Assembly: GCA_005406025.1 (NCBI GenBank)
Contig: BGZK01001204.1
Location: 1-64,000, forward strand
DNA: 64,000 nucleotides
Source: Eumeta japonica
Taxonomy: Eukaryota > Arthropoda > Insecta > Lepidoptera > Psychidae
Reading direction: 5' to 3'
Positions 36,800 through 48,599 of the stretch are shown piece after piece; within the stretch, counting starts at the first letter, position 1, and each line of letters starts with the position of its first letter. The position numbers were made by a program, and so were the translations under genes. A model generated the notes under the pieces. That model had not been told where the DNA came from. It searched no databases and saw only the letters and a list, made by a program, of their open reading frames with translations.

Positions 36800-37339
36800 C
36801 TGAGCACAACACAGATTTCCTATATCACAGTCCATGCTCATCATAAAAAAAATCTTTTTCATATGATCGATAGCCACATATCTATATATAGTTCTAAATT
36901 CGTAGCAAGTAATCGTACTTTGCCTAAGCAAGTACGCATATCGTTTATGCGTGCATTAGACCACATAGAAACAATGTGCAAACGATACATTGTTTCTAAG
37001 AGTCATTACAAAAACAATATCATTAGCGTACAGTTGTTCTCATATAAGCGTGTTCTTTCAATAATTACCGATTATCGATTTTCAGATTTTTCCCTTTACT
37101 TGTGCCGTGAGACCTTTCTTATTGCCAAATTTCATGATTCTAGGTTCTTAGGACACCTTAAAGAGTTTTAAAAGAACTGTCGAGATGTGTGGCACATGTT
37201 GATGTTTGCGGATCTTTTTTTTTTAACGTCTGTTACATGTATGGAGTGACCCCTTTAGAAATATTTTTTGATGTTTAATCACCAAACTAGGTAGCGACTT
37301 ATACAAAACACCTAATTATAAATTTCATCAATATACATC

Positions 37340-37455
37340 TTGTAATTTTTGAATAAAATCCCTGTGACATACGGACGGACGGTCGGACGGACGGCCATGA
37401 CGAAATCGTAAGAGGTCCTTTTTTTTCCATTTTGTCTCGGAACCCTCAAAAGACA
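37340..37455 (+). repeat. dispersed repeat tail (GGACGGACGG block)
   Basis: Contains 'acggacggacggtcggacgg', 'ccatgacgaaatcgtaag' and 'tctcggaaccctcaaaa', matching the ends of the family A repeats at 1955 and 15990. Confidence 0.55.
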
Positions 37456-37669
37456 TTTTTTGGTAAATAGACTACACAAATATAGTGCGTAATGTGGTAC
37501 GGAATCCTTGATGCGCAAGCCTGTTTGTTTTTTGGGTTATTTTGATTTAGGAAATGACTACAATTTACTTATTATCATTAAAGGTGTATGAATATTTATT
37601 TGATCTTATAATAATTATTTTTTTATCCCCCTGAAGTAATTATTCAGTCTTATTATAAATCATTATTTG

Positions 37670-37765
37670 TCTAGCTCTCGATTTCGATGTCAATTCCGCT
37701 TTTGGCTTCGATTTCGGTCTATAACTCAGTTTTGCGCTCAATTCAAATTTAAATTTCACGATTGG
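37670..37765 (+). repeat. short degenerate GATTTCGAT-type repeat
   Basis: Hexamer-like 'tcgatttcgatgtcaattcc', 'ggcttcgatttcgg' and similar. A shorter copy in the opposite sense is at 38515-38610 (gaaaccgaaattgatatcga). Confidence 0.45.
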
Positions 37766-38689
37766 TTTCGATACTGCAGCAATATCAACAAATTGGCATA
37801 AAAAAGGGCTTTGTTCTTTGTTTACGTGGAAAGGACATTTAATTGAGGTTTACCAAAGAAAAAAATCCAATTTATATTTCAAAGAAGAAAAATTATCAAT
37901 CTGCTCATAGACTACTCATACACTTAGTTTAATTATTTAATAATTACTTATTATCATTTCTGGTGAGGTAAATCGTAAACAGAGATTAATTTTTGAAACT
38001 CTTGGCGACTGTCGCGTGCACTTCAATACAATGATCTATTTTCAATGTATGTGCTGTTACTAATTGACGAGTCTTTGTTCTTCTACTTTTTCTCCATTTT
38101 CAGATTTCAATAAAATTTAAATGGGGTCCCATGGGCGGTAAAAATTCGTTCACGGTTGGCCAACATAACAAACGAATTGAGAACCTCTTTGCTTTCTTGA
38201 AGTCGGTTAATAATAACTTCAATTTAAATTAGATTGTATTTGAAAGTTTTTAATAAATACTCTATCATATTGTTATTTTTTTTATCTCTTTGGTATAAAT
38301 ATTTTATTGAAATATTTAAAAAAAACATATCAGGCTTAATATGACAATAACCATCATTTATTTTCAGAAGTACTAATAGTGAATGAAGTCTTGCACTACA
38401 TAGGTAAAAATTGGATACTTTTTACTTCGGAAAAAAAGTTGGGAATTGTCACTAGTAATGGAAAAAATCCGTGTATATATCTTTACTATTCCTCCTATCT
38501 ATAAAGATACTGGAGGCAGAATCTATAGAAACCGAAATTGATATCGATATCCAAACCGAGATTAGAACTAGGAAAACGATAGCGACTTGGGTTCGAAATT
38601 GAATCCAATTATTAATATTAAATTATTAAGGTCTAATACTAGGCCTATAAATTTCAGGTTTCCAACAAGTTAATTAAGTGTCATTTGAC

Positions 38690-38990
38690 GACGTACCGCT
38701 ATGCTCCTCGTAATACGATGTCGTTGCATGGAGGTTCGGTATGCCTTTCAGTACCCCAATGAACGACCTGAAAGCTAATTCTTTCGCTTCATGATTGCCT
38801 GGTACCCGGTGCCTAACGACTCACTGTCTCCGTAGGTACGCGGCCGGCGGCGACACCGCGCGAATGGCTTATGGCTCTTTAATGACCTCTAAAGATGAAA
38901 TGGGCGGGTAACACGAGATCCCCATACGCCATTCGTCTCGGTAAATATAAACAGTTTCACTCCTAGAGTTATGTTGGCCGCGTAATAAAA
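38690..38990. promoter_or_regulatory. CpG-rich unique block in eya intron 1, 2.2 kb from exon 1
   Basis: GC-rich sequence (for example 'acgcggccggcggcgacacc' at 38839-38858) without repeat signatures, flanked by AT-rich intron. It has no splice sites or reading frame. In a developmental gene such a block is a reasonable enhancer candidate, but no specific binding sites can be named. Confidence 0.25.
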
Positions 38991-40305
38991 TTCGGCTCTA
39001 GTACTGCTATTAGGGAATTATAAAAAAAAATGTTCTTTTCATGCCCGTTATATAAAGAAAATATCAACACTAATCCATTTCTGTCTGTTTGTTATGGTCA
39101 CTAATTCTTCTTTGTTTTTCTGGTAATTCAAGGAGATTTCTTTTAAAAAAAATAAACCGATTTTAAATAAAGCGACATCCAGTTTCGTGGTTGTGAAATA
39201 TAATAAGTAAGAAATATGAAATGAAAGAATAATGGAGTCTAAAAACCTGTTCAGCAAACGGTCTATTCAATGCAAAATAATTTTTGAATCAGATTAGTAC
39301 TTCTCGAGAGCGTTTTCAAAAATACAAACAAATCGTTAGTTTTGTTTATCAGCTATTAAGAATATGCAACACATAAAAACATTTACAATTATTGCTGTAC
39401 AAAATATCATATTTTCTTGAAGCTTTATCTATTCTGTCAAACCCGCCTTTTGAAATACGGTATTTTTTGTGAAAAATTTATGTATATTTATGCAATAAGT
39501 ATACATAAAAATTAATACCGGAAGCATGCAAAACATTACGAAACTTTGTAAGCGAACAAATTCGTGAAAATAATGGAGTGAAAACCGATATCTAACTAAA
39601 TCGTTAAGAATTAATAAACCGATTTTAATCGGCATTTGTTTAATAATGTAAAAAAAATAATTTAAAAACTTGTAACAATGTTATGATATAACGTAGAAAT
39701 TTCTTTATGTAGATCATATAAAAGGTTTTATCGATATTCACTAATATCTTGAATTACATTCTAGAAAATTATTATACATAAATATCTATTTTATTTTTAA
39801 ATCGAGTTTTCATTAAAGATATAGTTGATTACTAAATGACAATAAATTTGCTGATCTCAAAAACAAACTGTAATTATGTTAATCTCTTTCTGTACAAACT
39901 TACGAAGTGTCCGTGGGACTTGTGTAAAAATTACATTAGGTACTAAAAATGTCAGAAATACTAGTTTTGAGTCTAAAATGAATAGTCTTTTTGTGAAAGC
40001 TAAAAGAATACGGTTGAGTTTTGAGATGATTGTTGCTAATATCGTATAATTAATATCTGGTATGAGGAAAAATTTAAACATATAAGAATTAGAAGTTCAC
40101 TATGTTTAAAAATGTAATTAATAATAATATAATATCGTTAAAGCTTGATATTATGAAATCGCTACTCTTAGACTTAATTTTTTTCAGATGTAATTGTTTT
40201 AAATTTAATGAAAATCAAATCAAAATCTATGGAAAACCCTAAAAAAATAATCTAATGCAATGGAGCGGGCGCGTTGATCTCATACTTGGCCGCTTTGTAG
40301 ACATG

Positions 40306-40398
40306 AAGGCTAATTTATACGTATTCAGGTACTGGCGCCAATCTCACAGACACGCCAGCGCTAAAACGACACAACGCTACACCGTGATGTACATTTAA
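40306..40398 (+). repeat. partial MITE copy (left end only)
   Basis: 'aaggctaatttatacgtatt', 'ggcgccaatctcacagacac' and 'gccagcgct' match the left end of the complete element at 40399. No matching right end was located, so this is a truncated copy with the later element abutting it. Confidence 0.6.
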
Positions 40399-40646
40399 AG
40401 GCTGATTCGTACGTAGCCAGTTATTGGCGCCAGTCTTACAGACACGCTAACGCTAGTGTGGCAGTGGCCCATGTTAAACACTTTTCCTTTACAGTCCGGC
40501 ACTGTTGGCCAGCGCTTGATCGAATAGAACACCCATCTATTTTTCTAGAAAAATTTTAATATACAGCATGGTCCAGCGCTGTGCCGGGTCAGCGTTTGCG
40601 TGCTTGTGAAATTGACGCCGGCGACTGGATACATATAAATCAGCCT
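40399..40646. mobile_element. 248-bp MITE, Harbinger-like (TAA target duplication)
   Basis: The left end 'aggctgattcgtacgtagcc' with 'cagttattggcgcca' and the right end on the minus strand 'aggctgatttatatgtatcc' with 'agtcgccggcgtcaa' form imperfect TIRs of about 40 bp. TAA flanks both sides (40396-40398 and 40647-40649), as expected for PIF/Harbinger-type 3-bp TWA duplications. Internal inverted words (for example 40495-40531 against 40676-40711) suggest related nested copies. No transposase. Confidence 0.7.
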
Positions 40647-41169
40647 TAAGTCATTGGCAGGAAAAAAATACAGATGTTCTATTCGATCCAGCGTTAGTGA
40701 ACAGCGCCGAACCGGCGTGGTAATGTGTCAACAAGTGACAATAATTTTACAAATATTGATGTGACAATAAGATTGGTTCAAGAATTGGATAGCTAAAAAT
40801 TAGCGCCAATATATCTATAGCTATAAATTCATGTTTATAGATTCATGCCAAAGAACCGAGCTTATAATATAATCTATGGTGTCAAATTCAAGCATTTTTT
40901 TTGTAATACAAAAGTGGTAGGTACATTTAATCCAAATGTAAAACAAAAAAAAAAAAACTACTATGTGAAACGGTGCAAGTGTCATGCATTTGTTAATTCA
41001 AAGCCCCATACACAACGTGCAATTCAACATATTGGTTAAGAGTTTCTACCAGAATAGAGTGCATGAGATCTTTAAAGTGGTGGTGACAAGGATTACCAAT
41101 GGTCAGCAAGTAGATACTACATGCGTGACCAGTGGAGCGAAGGTGCTTACAAGAATAGAACCCGCTGAC

Positions 41170-41247
41170 CTTTGGTTCCGCATGGTCCAGGCTGCAACGC
41201 GGCTGCGACGCGCTCCCCAGGTAGCTGCACGGCATCAGAGTCACCAT
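41170..41247 (-). CDS. eya: eya coding exon 1 (start codon, 26 codons)
   Basis: This exon encodes MVTLMPCSYLGSASQPRCSL and then DHAEPK. It matches the start of insect Eya, where Drosophila begins MVTLMP and soon has PRC and EPKVKR. The ATG at 41247-41245 has A at -3 and G at +4, a good context. The frame stays open upstream to another ATG at 41292, but conservation begins at MVTLMP, so that start is preferred. The donor is AAG|GTCAGC, with C instead of purine at +3, so it is weak. It is chosen because it leaves phase 0, which fits the next exon at 19221; the stronger-looking GTAAGC at 41150 would leave phase 1 and does not fit. A possible 5'UTR acceptor (TTTTGCAG) lies just upstream, with the exon edge at about 41302. 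No catalytic residues are encoded here. Confidence 0.87.
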
Positions 41248-41699
41248 ATTGTACTCACTAGCATGGTCCACTAAACTAACTTTTGTATTCACTTACACAT
41301 CACTGCAAAATGTTATTTTCTTTTGGAATGTTTATATTTTTTACCGTTTTCAGATTTTTATACCTTGTAACATTCATGTTGATAAAAAAAAAAACTGTCT
41401 GGATATAAATTTAAATGATTTTTCCTTTCATTCTTTTGCAGGCCCGTGTAATAGGAAAGCACGAATGGTAAAAAAAAGCCTTAAATTTAACGTCTTACAT
41501 ACTATTTGTTACTGCAACATGTAATCCTGGTATTGTGCTAAGAGATTTGTAATATCTCTCGACAGAAGAAGAAGGAGAATCATCAATAAATAAATGAAGC
41601 AGGTTTTATTGCAGAAATCAGAAGGATTAAATAAATAACTGCGAATGAAATGAAAATAAAAACGAAATTAAAAAAATTTGGTTGCCTGTAAAGTCGGTA

Positions 41700-42150
41700 T
41701 ACGGGCGAAAGTTTTACGTGACAACGACTTTGAATGGTAAAATCATTTTAATGTGAATATTCATTCAGTATAGTAGGAAGAAGGATGAAATAATAGTAAC
41801 AATTTAAAACATTTATTTATACAAAATTATATTTAAAACATTAATTTATACAAAGAATCTCGCACTGAATTTCATATTAACAAAATTTTATTTTTACCTT
41901 TACACATACATACGTATTTATATACAAATATACATACAATAACTTGCAATACATTTGCAAGCTATGCACTAATTCTCTAGTGCTGCGCGGCAGACCGATC
42001 ATGGTTGAGTGGGAGAGAGACGCAGCATTCGGCGGCCTCTGTTCGGTGACTCATCGTTACGTTACCGAGCGTTACACTTTTTCAAAGTGACTCCCAGCCG
42101 CAACCTAATTTAAGACGTTGTCACGTCAAAATAACTTGTAGGGCCTCTGT
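41700..42150. mobile_element. possible TIR element just upstream of the eya start
   Basis: Inverted words: 'gttttacgtgacaacga' near 41711 and, on the minus strand from about 42134, 'gttattttgacgtgacaacg'. The right part is GC-rich (41980-42130), including 'cggctgggagtcactttg' on the minus strand. It has no coding capacity. The alternative is part of the eya promoter region. Confidence 0.3.
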
Positions 42151-45100
42151 CAAGTAAAACTTTAAACAGGGGCGCTGCCGATCCTTTTCTTGAAACTATT
42201 CGATTTTTTTTAATTTGTCATTATCTCAACTGAATATACCAACATAATTTTTTTGAAAGATTATGTAATAGGTATAGAATTTTTAATTTTATAAAGCAAA
42301 ATACGTCACACTGCACTAGTTTTGGACCGTGGCTTTGCCCATGTGGGCAAAGAATGAAACTGAAAAAAATATTTTGAACGTTTTTATCACCATATCGTTT
42401 CTTCTCAATTTGTTATTTGTCAATTGTCATGTTGCATTAGAATTATTTCTAAATTAAATATTTTGTGAGTATGCTTTTTGGGTTGAGAAAGACATTTGCT
42501 AAACCATGATGTGAAACTGATATTTTGTGACAAATAAAAGAAAGATATTATAGTGTTGAATTAAATCCTCTATATTCCGATTTCTATATAAATGACTTTA
42601 CATACCCAACGGGTTAAGATGCAGATATTTGTTTAAAAAAAAGCGCTATTCCTACTATAGTAATAAAAGACGTGTTACATACCATATCTTAGATATTTCA
42701 ATTCTCTAAAGATGCGATATTCTTGTATAAATGCGCAGATGCCGATCAAATGTATAAATGCGCAGTTCTCTATTTCTGTTTTAGCTTTTTGGTATTCACC
42801 AAAATATCTATCATCTACCTGCCCTGATTTCTGTCCGAGTATTACATCAATTCTTTATTTCAAGGGATTTACTAAAATGTAAGGATATGTTTGATTGAAG
42901 AAGATTTCTTTTATTAAATAATATGTACATACATATTTCTTCATAAGAGAAAAAATAGTGTGGTTGAATAGTGGGTTGTTATAAGTTAGACGGATTTTTT
43001 TCTCTGTACCATAATCATTTTAATTCTCCGAGGATATGAATTTTTCCGTGAAACCCTTAGTCTCTAATTTACTATTTGATAAATGGTATACATATATACG
43101 TTATAACACAAAGTCGCCCTTGTACGCATGTACGTATGTACGCATCTAAATCAAATGACATTTGAACAATTTTTTGAAACAGAATTACTTACATGGAATA
43201 TGAACCAAGGACAATCCACACAAAGGCTTAAAATGTTGGCAAAAGTTTGAAAGTATACATTGTTGTCTCGAGATTGTGTCATTTGAAAAAGTTATGAGAT
43301 ATTACGTCACTTTTCAAACCTATTCTAGTATTTAATAATAATATTTTCAATTTAAGATAATTTGAAGTCCCTACATCTTATTTTAAACATGTTATTGACT
43401 CGGCTCTAATAATCACAGAAATTAATGCATATCGAGGTTTGGTACAACGTTCCCACCACCATTTCAATAAGTGTCTCCTATACTAGTAATAACTTTTAAA
43501 TTATATTATATTTAATTATTTATATACCTAGTATATCATAAGCAAGATTAATTACCACGTTTTATACTCACCAGATAAGTTAAGTTTTCTTTTTTAAAAC
43601 CAAGTTACATGACTGAACTCTACGCAAGCTATTATAGCTTTTGTCCATGGCCAGTGGAACCTCGCTATCCCAGAGCAGTCACCACTGGGTTACCGGCCTC
43701 TCGGAAAAGAATATGATATGTAATGAAGGGTAAAGGGGAATGAGCTATCGGAACTATCACTCACTGAACGAAATGTAACAGCAGAATCTATTGCTTCACG
43801 TCCGTATTCTATGTATACATATTCTTCACCATGCTGCTTCCGAAATAATAGCAATAATGTTTTTTTATAATTACCAAACAAAATTCCCTACGTCCCAATG
43901 TCTGTCACGGTCTGTATAAGGTTTTATTAGTGTCGAATGTTTGATATCTTTCCATTTTTCATTCATGGACAGACTTTCACGAGGAAGTTTTAATTGCATT
44001 TATTGATTATTTTGTAAATTTGAAGATAATCATTAAAAAGTAAAAAATATTTTGTCTAAGTTAGCTAAACTGCGTCGTTTTATTTAAACGAAGTCGACGA
44101 ACAACAACCACGTCACGATTCTCCTTGACATGCGCCGAAGTAAAGAAAAGATTGTATAGGTATTTTTAAAAACTATTTATAGATTTAATTCAAGACCGCG
44201 GTACGATATCTGTGCCTTTATACTACAACCTTGAAAATTGCGCTTTTTGGTATAAACAAAATTTCTTGCACTGTGTTGAGCAATAATTTTTTAAAGCTCG
44301 GAACGCACGTTAACATTATTTCTCACATTTTTAAGTTCAAAAGTATCCGAGTTGTCTTTCAAAATTAATAATAAATTAATAATAATAATGATAAATAATA
44401 ATAAATTTGATTATAAAATCGATTTTAACGAAACTTCCGAATTTTCGTTTGATTTTCAATAGGGAATTTTATTTGAAAAACCGATTTTTTAATAAATCTA
44501 AAAATTATTAAGAAAAAAATACGCTTAAAACGTTTTCATTCACGGTATTTCTCGAAGAAATGAACTGATTTCGATCATATTTATTGCATTCAAGTTTACT
44601 AGCTGATTAGATTTTAGGATCGATCGATACAATAATTTAGAAATTATCTAAAAGAATATTTTTTCAAAAATCCTTAATTGTGATTTCTCAAATACAACAT
44701 TATCAGTTGATGTCAAATTTTCAAGAAAACTAAGTTCAATCAAGATCCTTTAAATATCGCAAACTCGATCCCATCAGTCAATTCGTTTAAAAGATACCTA
44801 TTCAAAGTTTAAATACGTACGTATATGTGCATAACAACAGGCATAACAAAAGACAGACAATAAAAATGGTCAAATAAGCTTTCAAGGAATTAAAACCGGG
44901 GACTTCTAATGAGATGTCGATTATCGAAAATCGGAGTGAAAACGATAACTTTTTAAATTTTTTTGGCGGGAACTTGACAACAATTTTTGATTCACTTTTT
45001 ACAGTATCTTATGTAACAATGTGCAACAATATGTAATAACAAAGTATTTATACATATTTAAAAATTTACGAAATAATCTCAGTAAACATTTCAAAACTAA

Positions 45101-46129
45101 GCCACTTATTTAGATGAAAATATGTCAAAAACAATATTATTCACGATATAATTAATCTTATTCCTCAAACGTAAGTACATCAATGAAGGTTGTACTGTTA
45201 CAAAAATAAACGAATACAACTCGCGGTACGTACTGGCAGCTAGTTATTGAAACAGTTTAGTCATCGCCGTGATGAGGGAGTAAAAAACAATAAAAACAAA
45301 GACGTAAATAAAAAAAATACAGAAAAACCCGGTGCGCGACGGGACCACCCACGGCCGGCCGTCAAACGTCCGCCGTCGAACTATGAACGTGTCCATCGTG
45401 TCAAATCCGCTTTGACATAATCGAGCATGGTCGCGACACACATAAATAAATACGAACATTTCTTATGCATAGCTAATTATGTTAACTAAATATATATTAA
45501 TTAGACGCCGAACGATTCTTCAAGATATTTAGTTGGAGATTCTGTTGGCACAGTGTGATATACGAATTGATATATTGGCAATGCATAGAGATATTGTTAT
45601 ATTTTAGACTAAAGCAAATTAGTTGCTTGTGATGTGATATTAAATTGTCATGAACCAGGTGACGTTAAACTACAAGAAATTGGAAATAAATAGTTTCTTA
45701 AAAATGCTGAATAAAAAAGAGGTTTAATTAAGTCGAAAGGAAATTCCTGTTTAACACTACAAATTTGATCTATAGATCATATTTTATAAGTGACAGTTAC
45801 TAAAACTATTTCTTGAATTTGGCAACACGGCTATTTCGCTCGCTACTCCCGTTTGACCTAGGTATATATCCGTGTAAAGTACCTAATGCAATGTATTTGT
45901 TTCTCAATTAAATGTCAAAATTGGTTTAATTCAGCAATACATAAAGCTAAGTCTCTCACAATTACGAATTTTCAAATATCCAATAAAAATAATTTAACTC
46001 GTTAATTGTATTCTTTCGACAACTTGCAAGCGAATTTTTACACAACGCGATATCTTATAGCGGTAGTGCTGTCAAAGCATTCCTTTTGTTAATTCCAGTT
46101 ATTTTTTTCTGCTGTATACATATTGCCTC

Positions 46130-46440
46130 ATAGGTCCGCGTAAGGAAAAACTACCAAACCCACTACTGGTAGCCTGGTGGTTCCGTAACGGGGACGACCC
46201 ACGTTCGCCTAGTGGCAGACACCGGATATCCTACCCAGCGGTTACCGCTTAGCTTTGTTTGAGTGGCTGCATAAGTCGTCAAATCTGAACTCGACACGAT
46301 TCTAGGATCACGTAGATTGTAAATAGTTTTCGAGAATTCTCGAAAACAATTTACAAATTCAGAAATGTGACGGGTTTGTAATTTTTACCATTAGACCATT
46401 ATTAAACAATTACTTGATAAATAAATTTTTGATTGATTGA
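46130..46440 (+). repeat. repeat-like segment containing a 40-bp near-perfect palindrome
   Basis: GC-richer text (46130-46270) is followed by a palindrome at 46317-46356 centred on gagaattctc. All bases pair except one mismatch pair (46325/46348). It ends 'aataaatttttgattgattg', an end typical of LINE or SINE tails. Confidence 0.5.
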
Positions 46441-47879
46441 AATAATTGAAAAATTATCGATTTTTTTGAGGACAAAATCCATTGACATAACTAGTTCGGG
46501 TTATTATCAGGTTGTATATTTATATAATAATTTCGTTATGTATTGTTATCGTATATTATAATTGAATTGAAAAAGAGTTACCCTCAAGTTTCTCGTTCGT
46601 TCTTCTTGAAAGGAAACTGCCTTCCGAACGAGCGGTAAATTCATATTATAAAACGGTATATCAATATTATGATGCATTTTCAGAGTTATGTATATATAAC
46701 CTATGAGATAAAGAGGTTTTTAAATTTGAATCAGCAATATGATTATTCTTTTACACCACTTCTTCATGTTGCAGGGGTTGTACCTCCGACTAGACGGAAT
46801 AAAACAACCTTTTGAAACCTTTCAATGCCTACCGGCGGTTTTCTCGCCCTTTTTCCGCCTTAATTTTTCAAAATTAATCCGAAATTTAGTCCTGATTATT
46901 CTTTTATTGTTTTCAAGTTGTTTATAATTTATTTATTTCATATTATATATAACAAACATTTTCATAATCTGGTTCTTTTTCCGCATTTGAGTTTGTTTTT
47001 TGCACAACCTGATGATTTATTGTTTTAATCATTATCATCACTAAAATTAAAGTAATTCTATTGTATTTTTCTTTCGTTCTACTTTTCTCTCGGGTTCAAT
47101 TCGGGCGCTATCGGTTTGGGAATTAAAATCACCATGTCAGCTTCTATCTTTATGGGCGGAGTCTATAAACTGAATGGCTTCATGATAATTCTAAAAGTTA
47201 TTCACAAATTGTGTATTCATTTTATAACTCGTAGACCTCAATTTTATGTTTTTTTTTCTTGTGTATGCTATGCATTTTTTTCGGATGTATAAACAGCGAC
47301 GTTTTGAATATTAGTAGGAGGCGAAACGGTAGCGACCCGCGCTACATGATGTCCAAGCGCAGAGTAGGGTGACCAAAAACGGAAAATTAAACTATTTAAA
47401 TATAAAATGAAAGTTTATATGTTAATAATTTAATTTTCCGTATATATTAATATACGTACTGTATAATATGTAGGTACTGTATAATATTATACTATATAAT
47501 ATATGTTATTTATGATTTATCACCCGCTTTCTTTAATTTGAATAAATAGACTTATGTTATTTTTTCGTATTGTAGCTTGCTTATTATGAAATAATTATAA
47601 AATAGGTGAAATTGAGTAGTTTATAACACTACAAAAAAAACCAACCTTATAAGTGGGAATCGAACCACTTTTTCATATCGTCATAAGAGATAAAACTTAC
47701 ATATCGAAAGATTTTTTTTTTGTTTTATGCAGCTTTCTATTATTGGGTTTTGAGATAAGATTTTACTGTGGTCTTGCCGTCTGAGGAGGATATATGAAAG
47801 GAAAATGACAAAACAAGTTTATAGAGCGAACCTGTGTGGTGGAAAGTTCGGCAGGGGTCGCTCTGAAAAATCCTATGCG

Positions 47880-48036
47880 GACTATTTTGGTGGAATATTA
47901 AAAAGGGCCAAATTTTAAGCACTAGAAACCGACTAGCTTGTGTGAAAAGATTGATGGATGTCAGCGAAGCAGGGGCGATATGCAAACATAGTACCATGTT
48001 CAAATCTATAGTCACTGTCGACACTTTTGGGAAATA
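47880..48036 (+). mobile_element. LINE C-terminal tail remnant
   Basis: From 47926 the frame reads NRLACVKRLMDVSEAGAICK, followed by HSTMFKSIVTVDTFGK and a stop at 48034-48036, closely similar to the segment at 6625. 'ggtggaatattaaaaaggg' lies upstream in both. It is a 5'-truncated copy. Confidence 0.6.
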
Positions 48037-48500
48037 GAATTGAGTTTATAGCTATCATCATTTCTAAGATTTTATATAAAAGAAATGTTATATGAATTCT
48101 GATTAGAAAATGTCTTAAATTTGCTTGAACATCCATTTTTAGCAATAAAAACAATTATTGTCATGTTTTCATCATTGCACTCCACTTTTGAGGTATACCT
48201 TCAAAAGCCTTTTTAATTTAACTTAGATTAGACTCATTGGGCAGTTCGCTCTTGCTCAAGATTGGAACGCGGTATCTTACGAAATTTAAAGTGTCTTAAA
48301 TATGACTATTATGCGTCGATTACGTGCGCATATTTTGTATTTTTTTTATAAATAAAAGGAGAATATTCAATGATTAATTATTATTTAGTTTCACTCTAAA
48401 AGCTAATAATTATAATTATTCTTGTTATTTTTTATAAAAGGATTATCTCTAGTCATTTATATATAGAGTCCTGAATGTTCCTCTTATTGTAGTTACATTA

Positions 48501-48561
48501 TTATTGTCCTGGTGCGGCGGCCACCACAGGGGGCGACGCGTACGCCACCAGCTTAAGGCGT
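48501..48561 (-). other. possible terminal coding exon, minus strand, unidentified
   Basis: A pyrimidine-leaning acceptor (ATTGTGTTCCAG) precedes 61 nt, GC-rich in AT-rich surroundings. Phase 2 gives RLKLVAYASPPVVAAAPGQ and a stop at 48503-48501. I do not recognise the peptide. Its incoming phase matches the exon-like segment at 56573-56630. No clear AATAAA follows within a few hundred bases, which weakens the call. Confidence 0.25.
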
Positions 48562-48599
48562 CTGGAACACAATAAATATAATAAAGTATAAACGTACCA

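Larger units (their letters stand above)
19222..41169 (-). other. eya intron 1 (about 21.9 kb)
   Basis: Very long intron. Besides the entries listed separately it holds CpG-rich patches at 20520-20960, 26090-26300 and 38690-38990 in otherwise AT-rich sequence, plausible places for regulatory elements although no transcription-factor site can be assigned. Stretches at 21.2-22.6 kb, 26.3-29.3 kb, 37.8-38.5 kb and 39.0-40.2 kb show nothing beyond AT-rich sequence and small palindromes. Confidence 0.75.
1..41247 (-). other. eya: eyes absent (eya) gene body, 5' part, six coding exons, 3' part off the left edge
   Basis: Transcription runs right to left. Six exons can be joined by eye with AG/GT borders and consistent phases (0, 2, 1, then 2 and 2), apart from a one-base problem at the end of exon 4. 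The product begins MVTLMP and has the EPK-x-KR, KSE-RSPG and MQQY signatures of the insect Eya N-terminal region. Eya is a nuclear Six1/Sine oculis co-activator with a C-terminal HAD-type protein tyrosine phosphatase domain. Only the N-terminal half, about 290 codons, is here; no Eya-domain exon is visible, and the last exon seen (290-436) ends in a donor, so the gene continues past position 1. The two first introns make up 36 kb of the 41 kb. Identification rests on residue matches recalled from Drosophila Eya, not on a database search. Confidence 0.9.
41248..48500. other. 5' flank of eya and intergenic sequence
   Basis: AT-rich. No TATA box or upstream untranslated exon of eya can be pinned down. 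Contents: a TIR-like repeat (41700-42150), a probable repeat fragment at 43630-43690 ('ggccagtggaacctcgctatcc'), a CpG-rich patch at 45310-45440, a palindromic repeat at 46130-46440, and LINE tail (47880-48036). From 42.2-43.6 kb and 43.9-45.2 kb I see nothing. Confidence 0.6.

Noticed and set aside
36755..37171. 138-codon plus-strand open frame
   Set aside because: Longest AT-rich frame here, but no recognised domain, no splice support, and its start overlaps the repeated 25-bp segment. Kept out as unsupported.
41145..41151. GTAAGC as the eya exon 1 donor
   Set aside because: Better consensus, but it leaves phase 1 and adds residues not expected after EPK; exon 2 requires phase 0.
47645..47670. 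tRNA-like word 'gtgggaatcgaaccact'
   Set aside because: On the minus strand it resembles a T-arm, but no upstream D-arm or matching acceptor stem was found.
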